Counted from the first letter of the stretch, positions 8,758 through 18,412 are shown. The stretch: DNA of 64,000 nt from Enterococcus rivorum (GCF_001742285.1 NZ_MIEK01000007.1:1-64000), one strand, 5' to 3'. Notes: generated from the letters alone by a model not told the origin. Translations and numbers: made by a program.

Positions 8758-9552
8758 TTAAGGTTGCATAACCCCTGAGAAAACCAACCAAGCAAGAACT
8801 GTTTTGGCAATCAAGCTCAACAGAATATACGTTCGTTCCCCGTAAATATAATTTGACCATTTTCCGATTCGTTTATATTGTAAAACCATGTTAATAGGGA
8901 AAAGGTTGAAGAAGACAAAATAGGAAGCTAAAATAGCATAAACAAACCAGGGAACTTCTGATGGGTCAGAATTACCAAGCGCGTAAATAAAAATAACTAC
9001 CCAGGTGCCCAGACCGGAGATTGAACCAAAGATAAAAGGAAGCCAATTGGTTTTCTTTGTATATTGGTTTAGTAATTCCATCAGGAGCCCAAACAAGTTC
9101 ATAGAAGCATTCAATAGAAATAGAATAATCAGAGAACCAAGGTCATACATCCCAAAAAGCATTGCAATCAAAACAATCATTAAGGATGAGCTTAAAGCAT
9201 ATTCATACCAGCGGAACCGATTAATCCGCTTTTTAAGATCATTGTTATAGATATCATTGAGTTTTGGTAAAACAATTAGGAAATGCGCTGCAGCAGAAAT
9301 GAATAAAAATAATGAAACGAAAATAGCAAACGGAACTTGCCCAATCATTTTAGGATCAGTAACAAGCTGTACACTTCGTTTATCAAAGGTTAAAAAATAA
9401 GTCATTAAAGGAATTTTAAAGTTCGTTATTTTTGTAACAGACAGTGCAAAAAATAACATTAATCCCCCTTGTATAAAATGTAGACACCCCATTACCAAAT
9501 TAAATCTTCGCAATGATTGGAAATCAATTTTCTTTTTTATTTTCTTTTTCAA
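8758..9552 (-). CDS. Heliorhodopsin (type HeR retinal-binding protein)
   Basis: This 264-residue protein has seven hydrophobic segments and no signal peptide; the Lys-rich N-terminus (KKKIKKKID) fits the inverted topology known for heliorhodopsins. Family motifs are present in order: RRFN then HFIQG in helix 1; AAAHFL in helix 2; FRWYEYALSSSLM in helix 3, whose Glu117 aligns with the Schiff-base counterion; LNASMNLFGLLMEL in helix 4; NWLPFIFG in helix 5; a Phe/Asn-rich helix 6; and YGERTYILLSLIAKTVLAW in helix 7, whose Lys250 is the retinal-binding lysine. I chose the TTG at 9550-9552 because AAGGAGGGG lies six bases upstream. It is a single-gene unit with its own terminator. No retinal-forming oxygenase or carotenoid gene occurs in the window. 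Function in the family is still debated. Confidence 0.88.
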   Translation of the reverse strand: MKKKIKKKIDFQSLRRFNLVMGCLHFIQGGLMLFFALSVTKITNFKIPLMTYFLTFDKRSVQLVTDPKMIGQVPFAIFVSLFLFISAAAHFLIVLPKLNDIYNNDLKKRINRFRWYEYALSSSLMIVLIAMLFGMYDLGSLIILFLLNASMNLFGLLMELLNQYTKKTNWLPFIFGSISGLGTWVVIFIYALGNSDPSEVPWFVYAILASYFVFFNLFPINMVLQYKRIGKWSNYIYGERTYILLSLIAKTVLAWLVFSGVMQP

Positions 9553-9745
9553 AGTAGCCCCTCCTTTTTTATTACTTCTATTTTCCCATCGATTGGCCAA
9601 AGTTACAAAGAATAACCCTCAAATGCTAAGCGTTTCAAAATGACCGAAAGATAAATAAAAGAGAGTATCATAGTGGGAATATTTCCTATATACTATTTTT
9701 AATCGCCTTTTTAAGTGAAAGTTTAAAAGAGTAAAGGAGAATGGA

Positions 9746-10204
9746 ATGAATAAAGTTACCTTGCATAAGATTACTATTGAAAATGTGGAGCAATGTTTGA
9801 AGTTGAAGACTCATAAAACACAGGGGAAATTTGTTGCAACGACTGAAAAAAGTTTAGCGTATGCCTAAGCTTATCGAGATCAGTGTCAACCATTTGCTAT
9901 TTATTCTGGAGAAAAAATGGTGGGTTATGTGTTAACCCTGTTCGATAAGGAAGATGAGATGTATTGTATCTGGCATATGATGATTGATGCCGAAAATCAA
10001 GGACTTGGTTACGGGAAAGCTGCTTTAAAATTAGTGATTGATTATTTTCAAACATTCCCATTTGGAAAAACGGAAAGTATTGGTTTGACTTGTCATGAGG
10101 AGAATCAGGCAGGCTTGCGTCTATACCGAAAATTGGGCTTTAAGGAAACTGGTGAAAAAGATGAAGATAACGAACGAGTTATGATTCGCTCACTAGCAAA
10201 ATAA
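9746..10204 (+). pseudogene. GNAT acetyltransferase gene interrupted by an in-frame TAA
   Basis: Reading from the ATG at 9746 (AAAGGAGA just upstream) gives MNKVTLHKITIENVEQCLKL and continues for 40 codons to TAA at 9866-9868. The same frame then runs on without a break to the stop at 10202-10204. The downstream part contains the acetyl-CoA loop NQGLGYGKAA and the C-terminal signature ENQAGLRLYRKLGFKETG. A single base change (for example GAA to TAA) accounts for it. The product resembles spermidine/diamine N-acetyltransferases of the PaiA/BltD group. Internal initiation at ATG 9917 would lack the N-terminal strand, so function is doubtful. Read-through or sequencing error are alternatives. 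Confidence 0.85.
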
Positions 10205-10523
10205 AAAAGAAAAATGAAATAATTTGATAGATTATTTCCACCATTTTTTCCGAAAAATAAAGGAAAAAGAGGGTTCAACTTTCTTAATAAGATAGTTTAA
10301 GGAACCTTTATTTAAGTTGTACAAACTGTGTTTTCTTGTTAAAATGAAAAGACTGGAAAGCCGATGTTTAAAGTAGTAAGAACAATGAAGTTAAGCTATA
10401 AATTTTTCGTTTAGACAGGCTAAAATGGCAAGTAAAAAGCAGGATGACAATTTTAGACAATAAGATTCAATAAAAATCTGCTGGTATCTTGACCATTTTT
10501 TAAGTAAGTAGGAGAGAAAATAA
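10205..10523 (+). promoter_or_regulatory. dnaB upstream region with sigma-A promoter
   Basis: This 319-bp gap has a good housekeeping promoter: TTGTAC at 10317-10322, a 17-bp spacer, and TAAAAT at 10340-10345. It leaves an mRNA leader of roughly 170 bases before dnaB. I see no known riboswitch in the leader. Confidence 0.55.
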
Positions 10524-11894
10524 ATGGATGAAGTATGGCAAGATCGAGTACCGCCACAAAATATAGAAGCAGAACAGGCTGTTCTAGGGTCGGTTTTTTT
10601 GGATGCGGAAGTTCTTATCGAAGCGATGGAATATATCGAACCTAAAGACTTCTATCGTAGAAGTCATCAAGTCGTTTTCCAAACAATGCTCACTTTAAAC
10701 GATCGCAACGAAGCCATTGATGTCATTACGGTCAAGGATCGCTTAGAGCAAGAAAATTTATTGGAAGATGTAGGTGGGCTAAGTTATTTATCAGATTTGG
10801 CATTAGCTGTACCGACAGCAGCCAATATTGTTTACTATGCTCAAATTGTTGAGCAAAAATCGTTATTACGTAACTTGATTCAGACTGCAACAGAAATTGT
10901 CACAAAAGGGTTTGAACAAGGAGAAGACGTTGAAACAATTTTAGACGATGCAGAACGAAGTATTCTTGAAGTCTCAGAAAAAAGAAATCGAAGTGGTTTT
11001 TTGTCGATTGCCGATGTTTTAAATACCACAATCGCGAATATTGACCAGCTGTATCAAAATGATGAAGAAATTACAGGCTTACCAACGGGCTATCAAGCAT
11101 TAGATAAAATGACTGCTGGTTTACAAGCAGAAGAGTTAATTATTTTGGCCGCTCGGCCCGCAGTAGGGAAAACGGCTTTTGCATTGAATATTGCTCAAAA
11201 TGTAGGAACAAAAACAGATCGTTCCGTAGCTATTTTCAGTTTGGAAATGGGTGCGGAGTCGTTAGTCAATCGTATGTTGTGTGCTGAAGGCTCTATAGAG
11301 GCTGCTCACTTGCGTACAGGTCAGTTGTCAGAAGAAGAGTGGCAGAACTTAATTATTGCAATGGGGAGCCTTTCACGAGCAAACATCTATATTGATGATA
11401 CCCCAGGAATTAAGATTACCGAAATCCGAGCAAAATGTCGAAAATTGGCACAAGAAAAAGGGAATTTAGGGCTGATTCTCATTGATTACCTTCAGTTGAT
11501 TGAAGGGACTGGACGTGAAAATAGACAACAAGAAGTTTCTGAAATTTCTCGTCAATTGAAAAAATTAGCGAAAGAGCTAAAAGTCCCTGTAATTGCCTTG
11601 TCTCAGCTATCCCGTGGTGTGGAACAAAGACAAGATAAACGCCCTGTTTTAAGTGATATTCGTGAGTCAGGTTCGATTGAGCAGGATGCGGATATTGTAG
11701 CGTTCTTGTATCGTGATGATTATTATGATCGAGCTGGAGAAGACGGGGAAGATGATCGTGAAGCACCGGAAATTGATAATGTTGTTGAAGTGATTATTGA
11801 AAAAAACCGGAGTGGTGCACGAGGAACTGTGGAATTACTGTTTATTAAAGAGTACAATAAATTTTCATCGCTATCGCCTCGAGAAGAGTTTTAA
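10524..11894 (+). CDS. dnaB: Replicative DNA helicase DnaB
   Basis: This 456-residue protein is the hexameric 5'-3' helicase of the replication fork (called DnaC in Bacillus). The N-terminal domain begins VPPQNIEAEQAVLGSV, the hallmark of DnaB N-termini. The RecA-like motor has the Walker A loop ARPAVGKTAFALN, Walker B GLILIDYLQLI, and the SDIRESGSIEQDAD motif with the sensor region. GGAGAG precedes the ATG. In related genomes dnaB is close to the origin and usually followed directly by purA; here about 11 kb of metabolic genes sit between them. Confidence 0.97.
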   Translation: MDEVWQDRVPPQNIEAEQAVLGSVFLDAEVLIEAMEYIEPKDFYRRSHQVVFQTMLTLNDRNEAIDVITVKDRLEQENLLEDVGGLSYLSDLALAVPTAANIVYYAQIVEQKSLLRNLIQTATEIVTKGFEQGEDVETILDDAERSILEVSEKRNRSGFLSIADVLNTTIANIDQLYQNDEEITGLPTGYQALDKMTAGLQAEELIILAARPAVGKTAFALNIAQNVGTKTDRSVAIFSLEMGAESLVNRMLCAEGSIEAAHLRTGQLSEEEWQNLIIAMGSLSRANIYIDDTPGIKITEIRAKCRKLAQEKGNLGLILIDYLQLIEGTGRENRQQEVSEISRQLKKLAKELKVPVIALSQLSRGVEQRQDKRPVLSDIRESGSIEQDADIVAFLYRDDYYDRAGEDGEDDREAPEIDNVVEVIIEKNRSGARGTVELLFIKEYNKFSSLSPREEF

Positions 11895-12563
11895 AATCGA
11901 AACGTCTGAGGAAAAAATTTAGAAGGGTTGATTGGCTTTATGCTAAGGGAGGGCAGTGAAAAATCACTGGTCTCTTTTTTTGTAACAACTTTAGAAGGGA
12001 GACACGTTACTTGTATTCCATCTTGAAGCAACTGTCAGGCGAATAAAAAAAGTTCAGCCTTTGTCTAAACTTTTTTTGTCTGTATTTGGTCATTCATTAT
12101 GGTTGATCTTGATTGCAAACTATGAGTATAAATATATTTATTCGTTTATTTTAGGGAAAAGGCGCTAGAACTCAATATGAAGGATTGCTACAGCGGACTA
12201 TTTTGGATTTTTTCTATGCTTGTACAACAAATTTGAGGTAGCAATGATTATAGGGTGTTGATAAGTTGCTACATTTTCAATTTTTGTGAGTAGGAGCAAC
12301 TACCATTCAATATCAGTCGCAGCTTATCGCTGCTGTTGAATGGCAGTACTCGTTTATTTTTGACCGACCTATAAAACAGCATGCAGGTTTGGTCTGATAA
12401 GAGGGATAGGGTAAAGCTAATGAAGTGTTCTTTTAAAGAGGAGTCGCTAGTGGAGCAGCAAGAGGCAGCTAGCGAATGCCGGTTCTGCCTCTGCTTTGTT
12501 TGCTGGGCATTAGCAAACAATACGGTCTGTTCCATGTTGAAAATGTAGTTACCTTAATCCAAT
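11895..12563. other. 669-bp intergenic region between dnaB and lacD with several hairpins
   Basis: I see no convincing gene. An imperfect terminator for dnaB lies at 11948-11982. An AT-rich hairpin (AAAAAAGTT with AACTTTTTT arms) is at about 12045-12077. Two further stem-loops are at 12303-12343 (CCATTCAA/TTGAATGG plus inner GCAGC/GCTGC) and 12444-12475 (TCGCTAG/CTAGCGA). An 88-codon minus-strand reading frame here has no family features and no ribosome site I would trust. Confidence 0.55.
11948..11982 (+). terminator. dnaB terminator
   Basis: GGGAGGGCAGTGA pairs imperfectly with TCACTGGTCTC and is followed directly by eight Ts. It begins about 50 bases after the dnaB stop codon. Confidence 0.65.
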
Positions 12564-13529
12564 CTATTTATAAGGCGTTGCCGTTTCTTTTAGCACTTTA
12601 TTTAATTCGTCAATATTTTGTTTCCCTTCGGTTCGTAACCACTCTCTAGCAGCTAATTCACCATTTTTCACGAAAGGAGCTACACCATTGGCCCAAGTAG
12701 CTCGGCCGCAAAGGACACCATTAAATGTAGAGCCCGCTTTTTTAGCAAAGTAAAGTGTATCCATAAATAGTTCTGCTGAAACACCAGCACTTAAAAAAAT
12801 GAAAGGCAGATGGGTAGCCTGACTTTGTTCAAGGAAGAGTTGTTGCGCTTCTGCACGAGTATAAACAGCTTCTTCACTATAGCCCTCAACAAAGTGCATA
12901 TTTACAGGAACTTCTACTTTTAAGACATCAACATGAAATTGTGGCTCAGAAAAAACTTTCATCATTTCGATGACTTTTTTTGGTTTAATTTTGGCATATT
13001 CTTTTGATTTAGGGTCTTTAATAGTATCATCGTAAGATAATAATTCAAGGAAAAATGGCAATTCTTCTGCTACACATTCCGAACCAATGCGTTCTACGAA
13101 GGCTTTCTTGCGATCATTGATTTCGTCGCTTTCATCCACATCATAATACAGAAGGAATTTACAAGCATCTGCCCCCGCCTCTTTTAGACGTCTGACAGAC
13201 CAGTGATCTAATAAGTCTGGAAAGCGACCCTTGATAGAAGCATCGTAGCCTGTTTTTTCATAAGCAAGTAGAAGCCCCGCCTCTTTATGACGAACAGAAC
13301 TTGCAGGCAGACCATATTCTGGATCTAGTAAAATGGCTGAAGCATAAGGAGTTAGCTCTTCTGAAATAAGCGCTTTAAATTGTTTTATCTCTTGCTCAGC
13401 CACAGAAGAATTGTAGGCTGACATCATTTTTTTTAAAGCACCTCTTTGGTCAATTGCTAAAGCAGCAATAATCCCCTCTTTATTTGCAAGACATTCAATT
13501 GCTGCTTGTTTTTTTTCTGAATTATTCAA
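12564..13529 (-). CDS. lacD: Tagatose-1,6-bisphosphate aldolase
   Basis: This 321-residue class I aldolase splits tagatose 1,6-bisphosphate to dihydroxyacetone phosphate and glyceraldehyde 3-phosphate, the last step of the tagatose-6-phosphate pathway. The opening [20 protein letters not shown] is typical of LacD, and the Schiff-base region lies around [13 protein letters not shown]. Its length matches LacD (about 325 residues). Translation starts at TTG (13527-13529) with AGGAGG eight bases upstream. It is the last gene of the lacRABCD unit, 12 bases after lacC. Confidence 0.95.
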   Translation of the reverse strand: MNNSEKKQAAIECLANKEGIIAALAIDQRGALKKMMSAYNSSVAEQEIKQFKALISEELTPYASAILLDPEYGLPASSVRHKEAGLLLAYEKTGYDASIKGRFPDLLDHWSVRRLKEAGADACKFLLYYDVDESDEINDRKKAFVERIGSECVAEELPFFLELLSYDDTIKDPKSKEYAKIKPKKVIEMMKVFSEPQFHVDVLKVEVPVNMHFVEGYSEEAVYTRAEAQQLFLEQSQATHLPFIFLSAGVSAELFMDTLYFAKKAGSTFNGVLCGRATWANGVAPFVKNGELAAREWLRTEGKQNIDELNKVLKETATPYK

Positions 13530-13541
13530 TCGGTTTTCCTC

Positions 13542-14474
13542 CTAAATTTGATCTATAATCATTTGGTCGAAAAATGAATCAAAATTTTTGACATTAATCG
13601 TCCCGGTTTGGGTTTCTAAGGTATTTAAAATTCCTGTGGTCATTCCTGTTTTTAAAATATCCGTGATAGTTTTTTTCTGTTGAATAGCCGCCGCCATTCC
13701 AGCTAAAGAAGCATCGCCAGATCCAACTGGGCTAATCGGGGTGATTTTTGGTAACCGCGCTCTATAGTAGCTAGTTCCATGTTTAAGTAAAGCTCCATCT
13801 GCTCCGAGAGTGACAACGATATACTCAACCTCATCGAACAGCGGATTTTTTAAATCTGTTATTAAAGAATCGATAGTCTTGCTGGCTTTTTTATTTAAAA
13901 GTTCGGCTATTTCATGATGATTTGGTTTAATTAAATAAGGCTTGAATTTGCCTGATAGAGCATGATATAAGCTTTTTCCAGAAGTATCTAACAAGACCGG
14001 GCATTTTTCTAACGTTGCTTGTTCTAATAGAATTTGATAGAAATCTGCTGGAAAGTCCTTAGGTAAGCTCCCCGAAATCGTGATGAGATCGCTTGTTTTT
14101 AAAAGGCTATGAAAATGCTCAAGAAAAGCTGCTATTTCTTTTTCAGTAATTTTGGGACCAGCTTCTAGAATTTCAGTTTGCCTATTCTCTGATAAAATAG
14201 CAATACAATTTCGGGTTTCCTCTTTTATAGGAGAAAATGAATGTTGAATGCCCATTTGATTGAGCCCCTCTTTCACTCGTTCACCAGTATAGCCTCCAAG
14301 GAAACCGGTCGCTTTTACAGAGACATTTAGTTGTTGTAAAACACGCGTAACGTTTAGTCCTTTACCACCTGCCGTTTTAGTTACTAATTCTGTTCGATTG
14401 ACGGCATCTAGTTGGAAGGTGTCAACAAAGTAAGAAATATCGATTGAAGGGTTGAGAGTGACGGTTAAAATCAT
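13542..14474 (-). CDS. lacC: Tagatose-6-phosphate kinase
   Basis: This 310-residue PfkB-family kinase begins MILTVTLNPSIDISYFVD and carries the family signatures AGGKGLNVTRVL and SPVGSGDASLAGMAAA, the latter with the catalytic aspartate. It phosphorylates tagatose 6-phosphate with ATP. I start at the ATG at 14472-14474 because TAGGAG lies upstream; a longer frame begins inside lacB and lacks PfkB sequence. The start lies 11 bases after the lacB stop. Confidence 0.95.
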   Translation of the reverse strand: MILTVTLNPSIDISYFVDTFQLDAVNRTELVTKTAGGKGLNVTRVLQQLNVSVKATGFLGGYTGERVKEGLNQMGIQHSFSPIKEETRNCIAILSENRQTEILEAGPKITEKEIAAFLEHFHSLLKTSDLITISGSLPKDFPADFYQILLEQATLEKCPVLLDTSGKSLYHALSGKFKPYLIKPNHHEIAELLNKKASKTIDSLITDLKNPLFDEVEYIVVTLGADGALLKHGTSYYRARLPKITPISPVGSGDASLAGMAAAIQQKKTITDILKTGMTTGILNTLETQTGTINVKNFDSFFDQMIIDQI

Positions 14475-14485
14475 AGATAAAACTC

Positions 14486-15004
14486 CTAATCTGTATAGTC
14501 TCCACGATCCCATTTTTCTAGAAATTCATCAAAAATATGTTTATCGGTAATCGTTGCCGAGCTTTTCGTTTCAACTTTATTTATTTTTTCAATTAAAGCC
14601 CTATTTTCTTTTGTTGGTTGATAATCGGTTTGGATAAATTCTTGAAGGATGTCACAAATCAAAAATTCCCCTGTAATTTTTCCTCCGAAAGCAATCGCAT
14701 TTGCATTCAATTCTTTTTTAGCATAAATAGCTGTCGTCATATCTCTGACTAAGGCAGCTCGCACGCCAGGGACTTTATTAACGGCATTAGTAATACCAAC
14801 GCCGGTTCCACAAATAACGACACCAAGGTCAGCTCGACCAGATGCAACTAAGAGACCAACTTTTCGACCATAAATAGGGTAGTGTGTTCTTGAAAAATCA
14901 TAAGTCCCGACATCAAGCACCTCGTGTCCTTGACTTTTTAAGAAATCGGAAATAGCAATTTTTGTATTTGTAACAATATGGTCGCAGCCTAAAGCAATTT
15001 TCAT
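14486..15004 (-). CDS. lacB: Galactose-6-phosphate isomerase subunit LacB
   Basis: This 172-residue protein of the RpiB/LacAB family begins [18 protein letters not shown] and has [18 protein letters not shown], the phosphate-binding loop with the catalytic cysteine of RpiB-like enzymes. With LacA it forms the enzyme that converts galactose 6-phosphate to tagatose 6-phosphate. AGGAGG precedes the ATG. It lies 12 bases after lacA. Confidence 0.96.
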   Translation of the reverse strand: MKIALGCDHIVTNTKIAISDFLKSQGHEVLDVGTYDFSRTHYPIYGRKVGLLVASGRADLGVVICGTGVGITNAVNKVPGVRAALVRDMTTAIYAKKELNANAIAFGGKITGEFLICDILQEFIQTDYQPTKENRALIEKINKVETKSSATITDKHIFDEFLEKWDRGDYTD

Positions 15005-15016
15005 TATTTTATCCTC

Positions 15017-15445
15017 CTAAAACATTTTATTTAACATATCTACTCGAATTTGATGACGGCCTCCGTCATAGTGGGAAGTAAGAAAAGCTAAGACAATATT
15101 TCTAGCGAGTTCATTTCCGACAATTTCGCTGCCTAATGTGATGATTCGAGCATTGTTATGCTGTCTGGTCATGTAAGCAGAACGTTCATCAGAAACTTCA
15201 GCGGCGATAATTCCTGGATGTTTAGTAGCCGCCATGAAACTTCCTGCACCATAGGCATCAAATAGAATGCCAAAACTAGCGTCATCGGCTTGAATTTCTT
15301 TAACAACAGCTGCAGTAGATTCTATGAAGTCATCAGCTCCTGTTGCAGTCACATCCAAAACGTTAAACTCTTTTTCCTCTAAGAATTGTTTAATCATGTT
15401 TTTCAGCGTCAGTCCATTTTTGTCTGTTCCCAGTATTACGTTCAT
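15017..15445 (-). CDS. lacA: Galactose-6-phosphate isomerase subunit LacA
   Basis: This 142-residue RpiB-like protein begins [18 protein letters not shown]. The equivalent loop reads [20 protein letters not shown] and lacks the catalytic cysteine seen in LacB, which is normal for LacA. It partners LacB in the heteromeric isomerase. GGAGGAAGGAATATG supplies the ribosome site. It is the first structural gene after lacR, 11 bases downstream. Confidence 0.96.
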   Translation of the reverse strand: MNVILGTDKNGLTLKNMIKQFLEEKEFNVLDVTATGADDFIESTAAVVKEIQADDASFGILFDAYGAGSFMAATKHPGIIAAEVSDERSAYMTRQHNNARIITLGSEIVGNELARNIVLAFLTSHYDGGRHQIRVDMLNKMF

Positions 15446-15456
15446 ATTCCTTCCTC

Positions 15457-16215
15457 CTAATGAATAATAGTGATAATTTTCTCGTATCTTGCTAGTACAT
15501 CTGAAGGAATTGTCTGGTCGGTAATTAGATAATCTGCTTCAGATAGTGAGTAGAATTTATAAAAATCTTGTTTATCCAATTTAAAATGATCGGCGATAAT
15601 ATATTTAATATGGGCGCTTTGCAAAATGATTCTTTGAGTCACCCCTTCATCTTCATTAGAGTTAGTAACAAAATTGTCTAAAATACCATTTACACCAATA
15701 AAGGCTTTATATACTTGAATGTTGGTTACGGTATCATTAGCAATTGTTCCTACAAAAGCACCAGTTTTTGAGCGATAAGAGCCCCCAATCAGAATTAATT
15801 CAAAACGGCTATCATTTTTAAATTTATCGAAAACATGAATCGAGTTGGTAACAATTTTGGCAAAGTCACATTCTAGGTAATCATAAACCAATTCAATCGT
15901 TGTTCCTGGTCCTAAAAAAACAGTATCGCCTGTCTGTATTTGTTGGGCGATGTTTTTGGCGACCGCTTCTTTTTCAGTTAAGTGAATATTTTTCTTTTCA
16001 ATATGGCTTAATTCGAAACGACTTAAGTCTTTTTTGGCGGATGCTTTTGCTCCGCCATGAACCCGGATTAACTTTCCTTGTTCCTCTAGTTCTTTTAAGT
16101 CTCGACGGACAGTCATTTCTGTCACATTTATTTTATCGGTGATGTCAGTGACTTTTACAAATTCCTGTTTATCTAAAAGAGCTAATAAAGCTTTTTGGCG
16201 TTCTTCTTTAATCAA
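15457..16215 (-). CDS. lacR: Lactose phosphotransferase system repressor LacR (DeoR family)
   Basis: This 252-residue DeoR-type repressor has an N-terminal winged helix (about 1-57, with [19 protein letters not shown]) followed by HGGAKA, and a C-terminal sugar-phosphate sensor domain with [12 protein letters not shown] and IVTNS. Tagatose 6-phosphate is the known inducer of LacR in streptococci and staphylococci. It starts at TTG (16213-16215) behind AAGGAGGGG. It heads the minus-strand lacRABCD unit and is divergent from lacFEG, so the 195-bp gap between them holds the shared control region. Confidence 0.94.
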   Translation of the reverse strand: MIKEERQKALLALLDKQEFVKVTDITDKINVTEMTVRRDLKELEEQGKLIRVHGGAKASAKKDLSRFELSHIEKKNIHLTEKEAVAKNIAQQIQTGDTVFLGPGTTIELVYDYLECDFAKIVTNSIHVFDKFKNDSRFELILIGGSYRSKTGAFVGTIANDTVTNIQVYKAFIGVNGILDNFVTNSNEDEGVTQRIILQSAHIKYIIADHFKLDKQDFYKFYSLSEADYLITDQTIPSDVLARYEKIITIIH

Positions 16216-16410
16216 TATACACCCCTCCTTTTGTTTTTAAATGTTTGTTAATGTTCAATTAGAACTTATCATCAAAAAACTTATCTGTCAATTAAAAAAT
16301 TGGTCTTATTTTCAATTTTTTTGATTGACAGAAAGATGAGAGCGGTATATCATTTGTTTGTGAAGAACAAAAACAAACAAAAACAAACATGAAGAAATGA
16401 GGGTTTATTT
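16216..16410 (+). promoter_or_regulatory. lacR/lacF divergent promoter and LacR operator region
   Basis: A strong sigma-A promoter for lacF is visible: TTGACA at 16325-16330, a 17-bp spacer and TATCAT at 16348-16353. Just downstream are repeated AAACAAAC elements on the plus strand (about 16364-16390), mirrored by TGTTTGTTAATG on the lacR side (about 16242-16254). TGTTTG-type repeats are known LacR operator elements in other Firmicutes, so these are probable LacR sites overlapping both transcripts. Confidence 0.6.
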
Positions 16411-16719
16411 ATGAATAAAGAAGAAGTTGCAATGATTGGATTTGAGGTAGTGGCTTTTGCAGGAGAAGCACGTTCAAAATTGATGGATGCGTTGAACGAA
16501 GCAGAGAAAGGACAGTTTGAAGTTGCTGATCGTTTGGTGGAGGAAGCTCATAGTAGTTTAATGGAAGCGCATAAATCTCAAACACAAATGTTAGCGGCTG
16601 AAGCGAGTGGTGAATCGATTGAAGTTGGTTTTATTATGGTTCATGCACAAGATCATTTAATGACAACGATGTTATTGAAGGATACAATTAAGCACTTATT
16701 TAATATTTATAAAAAATAA
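16411..16719 (+). CDS. lacF: Lactose-specific PTS EIIA component
   Basis: This 102-residue protein is the soluble trimeric EIIA of the lactose/chitobiose PTS family. MVHAQDHLMT holds His78, the phosphorylated residue in the Lactococcus enzyme, and His82. The all-helical pattern and the Asp-containing VADRLVEEA are typical. It passes phosphate from HPr to the EIIB domain of LacE, encoded 16 bases downstream. Confidence 0.97.
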   Translation: MNKEEVAMIGFEVVAFAGEARSKLMDALNEAEKGQFEVADRLVEEAHSSLMEAHKSQTQMLAAEASGESIEVGFIMVHAQDHLMTTMLLKDTIKHLFNIYKK

Positions 16720-16735
16720 AAGGAGGATTTATCAA

Positions 16736-18412
16736 ATGAATGCACTAGTTTCTAAAATTGAAAAAATGAAACCAACGTTTGAAAAAATTTCGAACAATCC
16801 TTATTTAAGAGCAATCAGAGACGGATTTATTAGTTTGATTCCAGTTATTTTATTTTCTAGTATATTTTTACTAGTTGCTTATGTACCAAATATCTTCAAA
16901 TTTTATTGGAGCTCTGACGTAGAAGCAGCTATTATGAAAATGTATAGTTATTCTATGGGGATTTTAGGCTTGTTAATGTCAGCTACTGTAGCAAAAAGTT
17001 TGACAGATAACTTTAATAGCAAGTTACCGAAAACCAATCAGATTAATCCACTCTCAACAATGATTGCAGCTATTATTTCATTTCTTTTATTAAGTGTAGA
17101 TCCGCTTGAAAATGGGTTTGCCTCAGGATATATGGGCACGAAAGGGTTGCTGACTGCTTTTATAGTAGGTTTTATTGTACCGAATATTTACCGTTTTTGT
17201 ATTAAGAACAACATTACTGTAAAAATGCCAGAGGAAGTTCCAGGGAATATTTCACAGACGTTTAAAGATTTAATTCCAATGACATTATCAGCAATCTTTT
17301 TCTGGTTATTTGATTTAGGCTTTAGAAGTGCGGTAGGAACCAATTTTTCAGAGAAAATTATTGAACTATTCCAGCCAATTTTTAGTGCTGCAGATGGTTA
17401 TTTAGGTTTAGCGTTAATTTTTGGAGCGATGGCGTTCTTTTGGTTTGTAGGAATCCACGGACCATTAATTGTCGAGCCTGCTGTGGCAGCCATCTATATT
17501 ACTAATGTGGAAGTCAATCTACAATTGTATCAAAATGGGGAACATGCTAATCGGATATTATCTCAAGGAACACAATATTTTGTTGCTACTCTTGGTGGGA
17601 CAGGGGCTACACTAGTCATTACGATGATGTTTGCTTTTTTGGCAAAGTCTAAACAACTAAAAACAATCGGGCGCGCTTCTTCTGTCCCAGTATTATTTGG
17701 AGTCAATGAGCCGATGCTATTTGGTGCCCCGATTGTTTTGAATCCGATTTTCTTTATCCCGTTTATTTTGGCACCAATCCTAAATGTTTGGTTGTTCAAA
17801 TTTTTTGTTGATACGTTTGGAATGAATGGTTTTATTTATAATTTACCTTGGACAACGCCAGGTCCTTTGGGTTTAATTATGGGAACAGGCTTTGCAATCC
17901 AAGCTATTATTTTAATGCTTTTGTTGCTAGTAGTAGATTTTGTTGTTTATTTTCCTTTTTTCAAGGCTTATGACAATGAACTTTTAGAAAAAGAACGCAA
18001 TCAAGAAAATGAAATTATCGAAGAGAAGCGAGAAGAAGCAGCTGAGCAGTTAGTGACAAAGGCCGCTGCTGAGGCAATAGCGGAAGTGAAAACAGAGCAG
18101 AAAATTTTAGTTTTGTGTGCCAATGGTGCTACAAGCGCAATGTTAGCAAATGCGATTAAAAAAGGTGCCAAAGCAAAAAATATTGCTTTAGACTCAACAG
18201 CGATGGCTTATGGTCAGCATAAGGATTTAATTGGGGAATTTGATTTGATTATCTTAGCACCACAAATGGCTTCAATGTTGAATGAACTGAAGGAAGATGT
18301 CAAAGGCTATCAGACAAAAGCCGTTTCGACCTCGGGTGCGGAATATGTAGCTTTGGCCAGAGAGCCTGAACAGGCAGTAAATTTTGTATTTGAAACGTTA
18401 GCGAATGATTGA
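16736..18412 (+). CDS. lacE: Lactose-specific PTS EIICB permease
   Basis: This 558-residue membrane protein has an N-terminal EIIC domain of about ten helices (1-410) with GIHGPLIVEPAVAAIY and GVNEPMLFGAPIVLNP, the conserved sugar-site loops. A charged linker (about 411-450) leads to a C-terminal EIIB domain beginning KILVLCANGATSAML, where Cys461 is the phosphorylation site. It imports lactose as lactose 6-phosphate. AAGGAGG precedes the ATG. Confidence 0.97.
   Translation: MNALVSKIEKMKPTFEKISNNPYLRAIRDGFISLIPVILFSSIFLLVAYVPNIFKFYWSSDVEAAIMKMYSYSMGILGLLMSATVAKSLTDNFNSKLPKTNQINPLSTMIAAIISFLLLSVDPLENGFASGYMGTKGLLTAFIVGFIVPNIYRFCIKNNITVKMPEEVPGNISQTFKDLIPMTLSAIFFWLFDLGFRSAVGTNFSEKIIELFQPIFSAADGYLGLALIFGAMAFFWFVGIHGPLIVEPAVAAIYITNVEVNLQLYQNGEHANRILSQGTQYFVATLGGTGATLVITMMFAFLAKSKQLKTIGRASSVPVLFGVNEPMLFGAPIVLNPIFFIPFILAPILNVWLFKFFVDTFGMNGFIYNLPWTTPGPLGLIMGTGFAIQAIILMLLLLVVDFVVYFPFFKAYDNELLEKERNQENEIIEEKREEAAEQLVTKAAAEAIAEVKTEQKILVLCANGATSAMLANAIKKGAKAKNIALDSTAMAYGQHKDLIGEFDLIILAPQMASMLNELKEDVKGYQTKAVSTSGAEYVALAREPEQAVNFVFETLAND

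Noticed and set aside
9615-9640. Catabolite response element near AAGCGTTTCAAA
   Set aside because: The reverse complement TTTGAAACGCTTAGCA lacks the required spacing of the cre consensus by one base.
8523-10204. A retinal biosynthesis or light-signalling operon around the heliorhodopsin gene
   Set aside because: The neighbours are a ROK kinase, a broken GNAT gene and dnaB. No carotenoid or oxygenase gene is present in the window.
12269-12535. 88-codon minus-strand frame
   Set aside because: It overlaps hairpins, lacks a convincing start site and has no recognisable features.
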